DNA of 14,669 nucleotides from the NCBI GenBank assembly GCA_030695285.1, contig JAUYTF010000436.1, positions 1 to 14,669 of the forward strand. Reading direction: 5' to 3'. The notes under the pieces are model-generated. The model was not told the origin of the DNA and ran no database searches. It saw only the letters and a program-made list of their open reading frames with translations. Numbering within the stretch: the stretch's first letter is position 1; each line of letters opens with the position of its first letter. Made by a program: the position numbers and the translations under genes. The DNA is from Eubacteriales bacterium. Lineage in GTDB: Bacteria; Bacillota; Clostridia; Christensenellales; CAG-138. Shown one piece after another: positions 14,624 to 14,669 of this stretch.

Positions 14624-14669
14624 TTTTATGATATTTAATGAGAGCTGTTTGGAAAGAATCATCCTTTCT

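Noticed and set aside
14474..14662. 62-codon minus-strand ORF at the right edge
   Set aside because: A GGA-like motif precedes its ATG, but most of it overlaps the conserved C-terminus of the metallophosphoesterase and no motif is seen.

Overview
This window looks like a GC-rich stretch of chromosome from an anaerobic or microaerophilic low-branching Bacillota, most likely class Clostridia. The evidence is an AddAB-type (not RecBCD) recombination nuclease, an FMN riboswitch in front of a RibU-type ECF transporter subunit, a PerR regulator next to a rubrerythrin, a lon-engB pair as in Bacillus, a CIRCE-like heat-shock element, and sigma-A style promoters with strong GGAGG ribosome-binding sites. 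Every convincing gene is on the + strand. I see no insertion sequence, prophage, CRISPR array, rRNA or tRNA. The genus cannot be fixed from this sequence alone.

Layout: (1) 1-266 is the upstream region, with a T-rich tract at the window edge and a possible promoter. (2) 267-7584 is a tight repair operon: thpR (RNA 2',3'-cyclic phosphodiesterase), addB and addA. Its two junctions each hold a very small ORF that hands over to the next gene through an ATGA stop/start overlap, and the first junction carries a duplicated 24-bp initiation region. (3) 7690-8612 is a promoter, FMN riboswitch, intrinsic terminator and ribU, a riboflavin uptake unit controlled by its own end product. (4) 8675-9848 is a promoter with an inverted-repeat operator, perR and rubrerythrin, a peroxide sensing and detoxification unit. 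(5) 9849-10374 is a long gene-free stretch with a complex hairpin, a clear intrinsic terminator, a CIRCE-like element and several candidate lon promoters. (6) 10375-13423 is lon overlapping engB/ysxC (ribosome-assembly GTPase), closed by an intrinsic terminator. (7) 13498-14623 is a near-consensus promoter overlapped by a perfect 11-1-11 inverted repeat, followed by a small double zinc-ribbon protein with an acidic tail and a metallophosphoesterase.

Most of the window is housekeeping and stress biology. The parts that are not routine are the two bridging mini-ORFs of the thpR-addB-addA operon, the palindromic operator in front of the unrecognised zinc-ribbon gene, the putative self-operator of perR, and the CIRCE-like element placing lon under possible HrcA control. 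I found no convincing wholly new multi-gene system.
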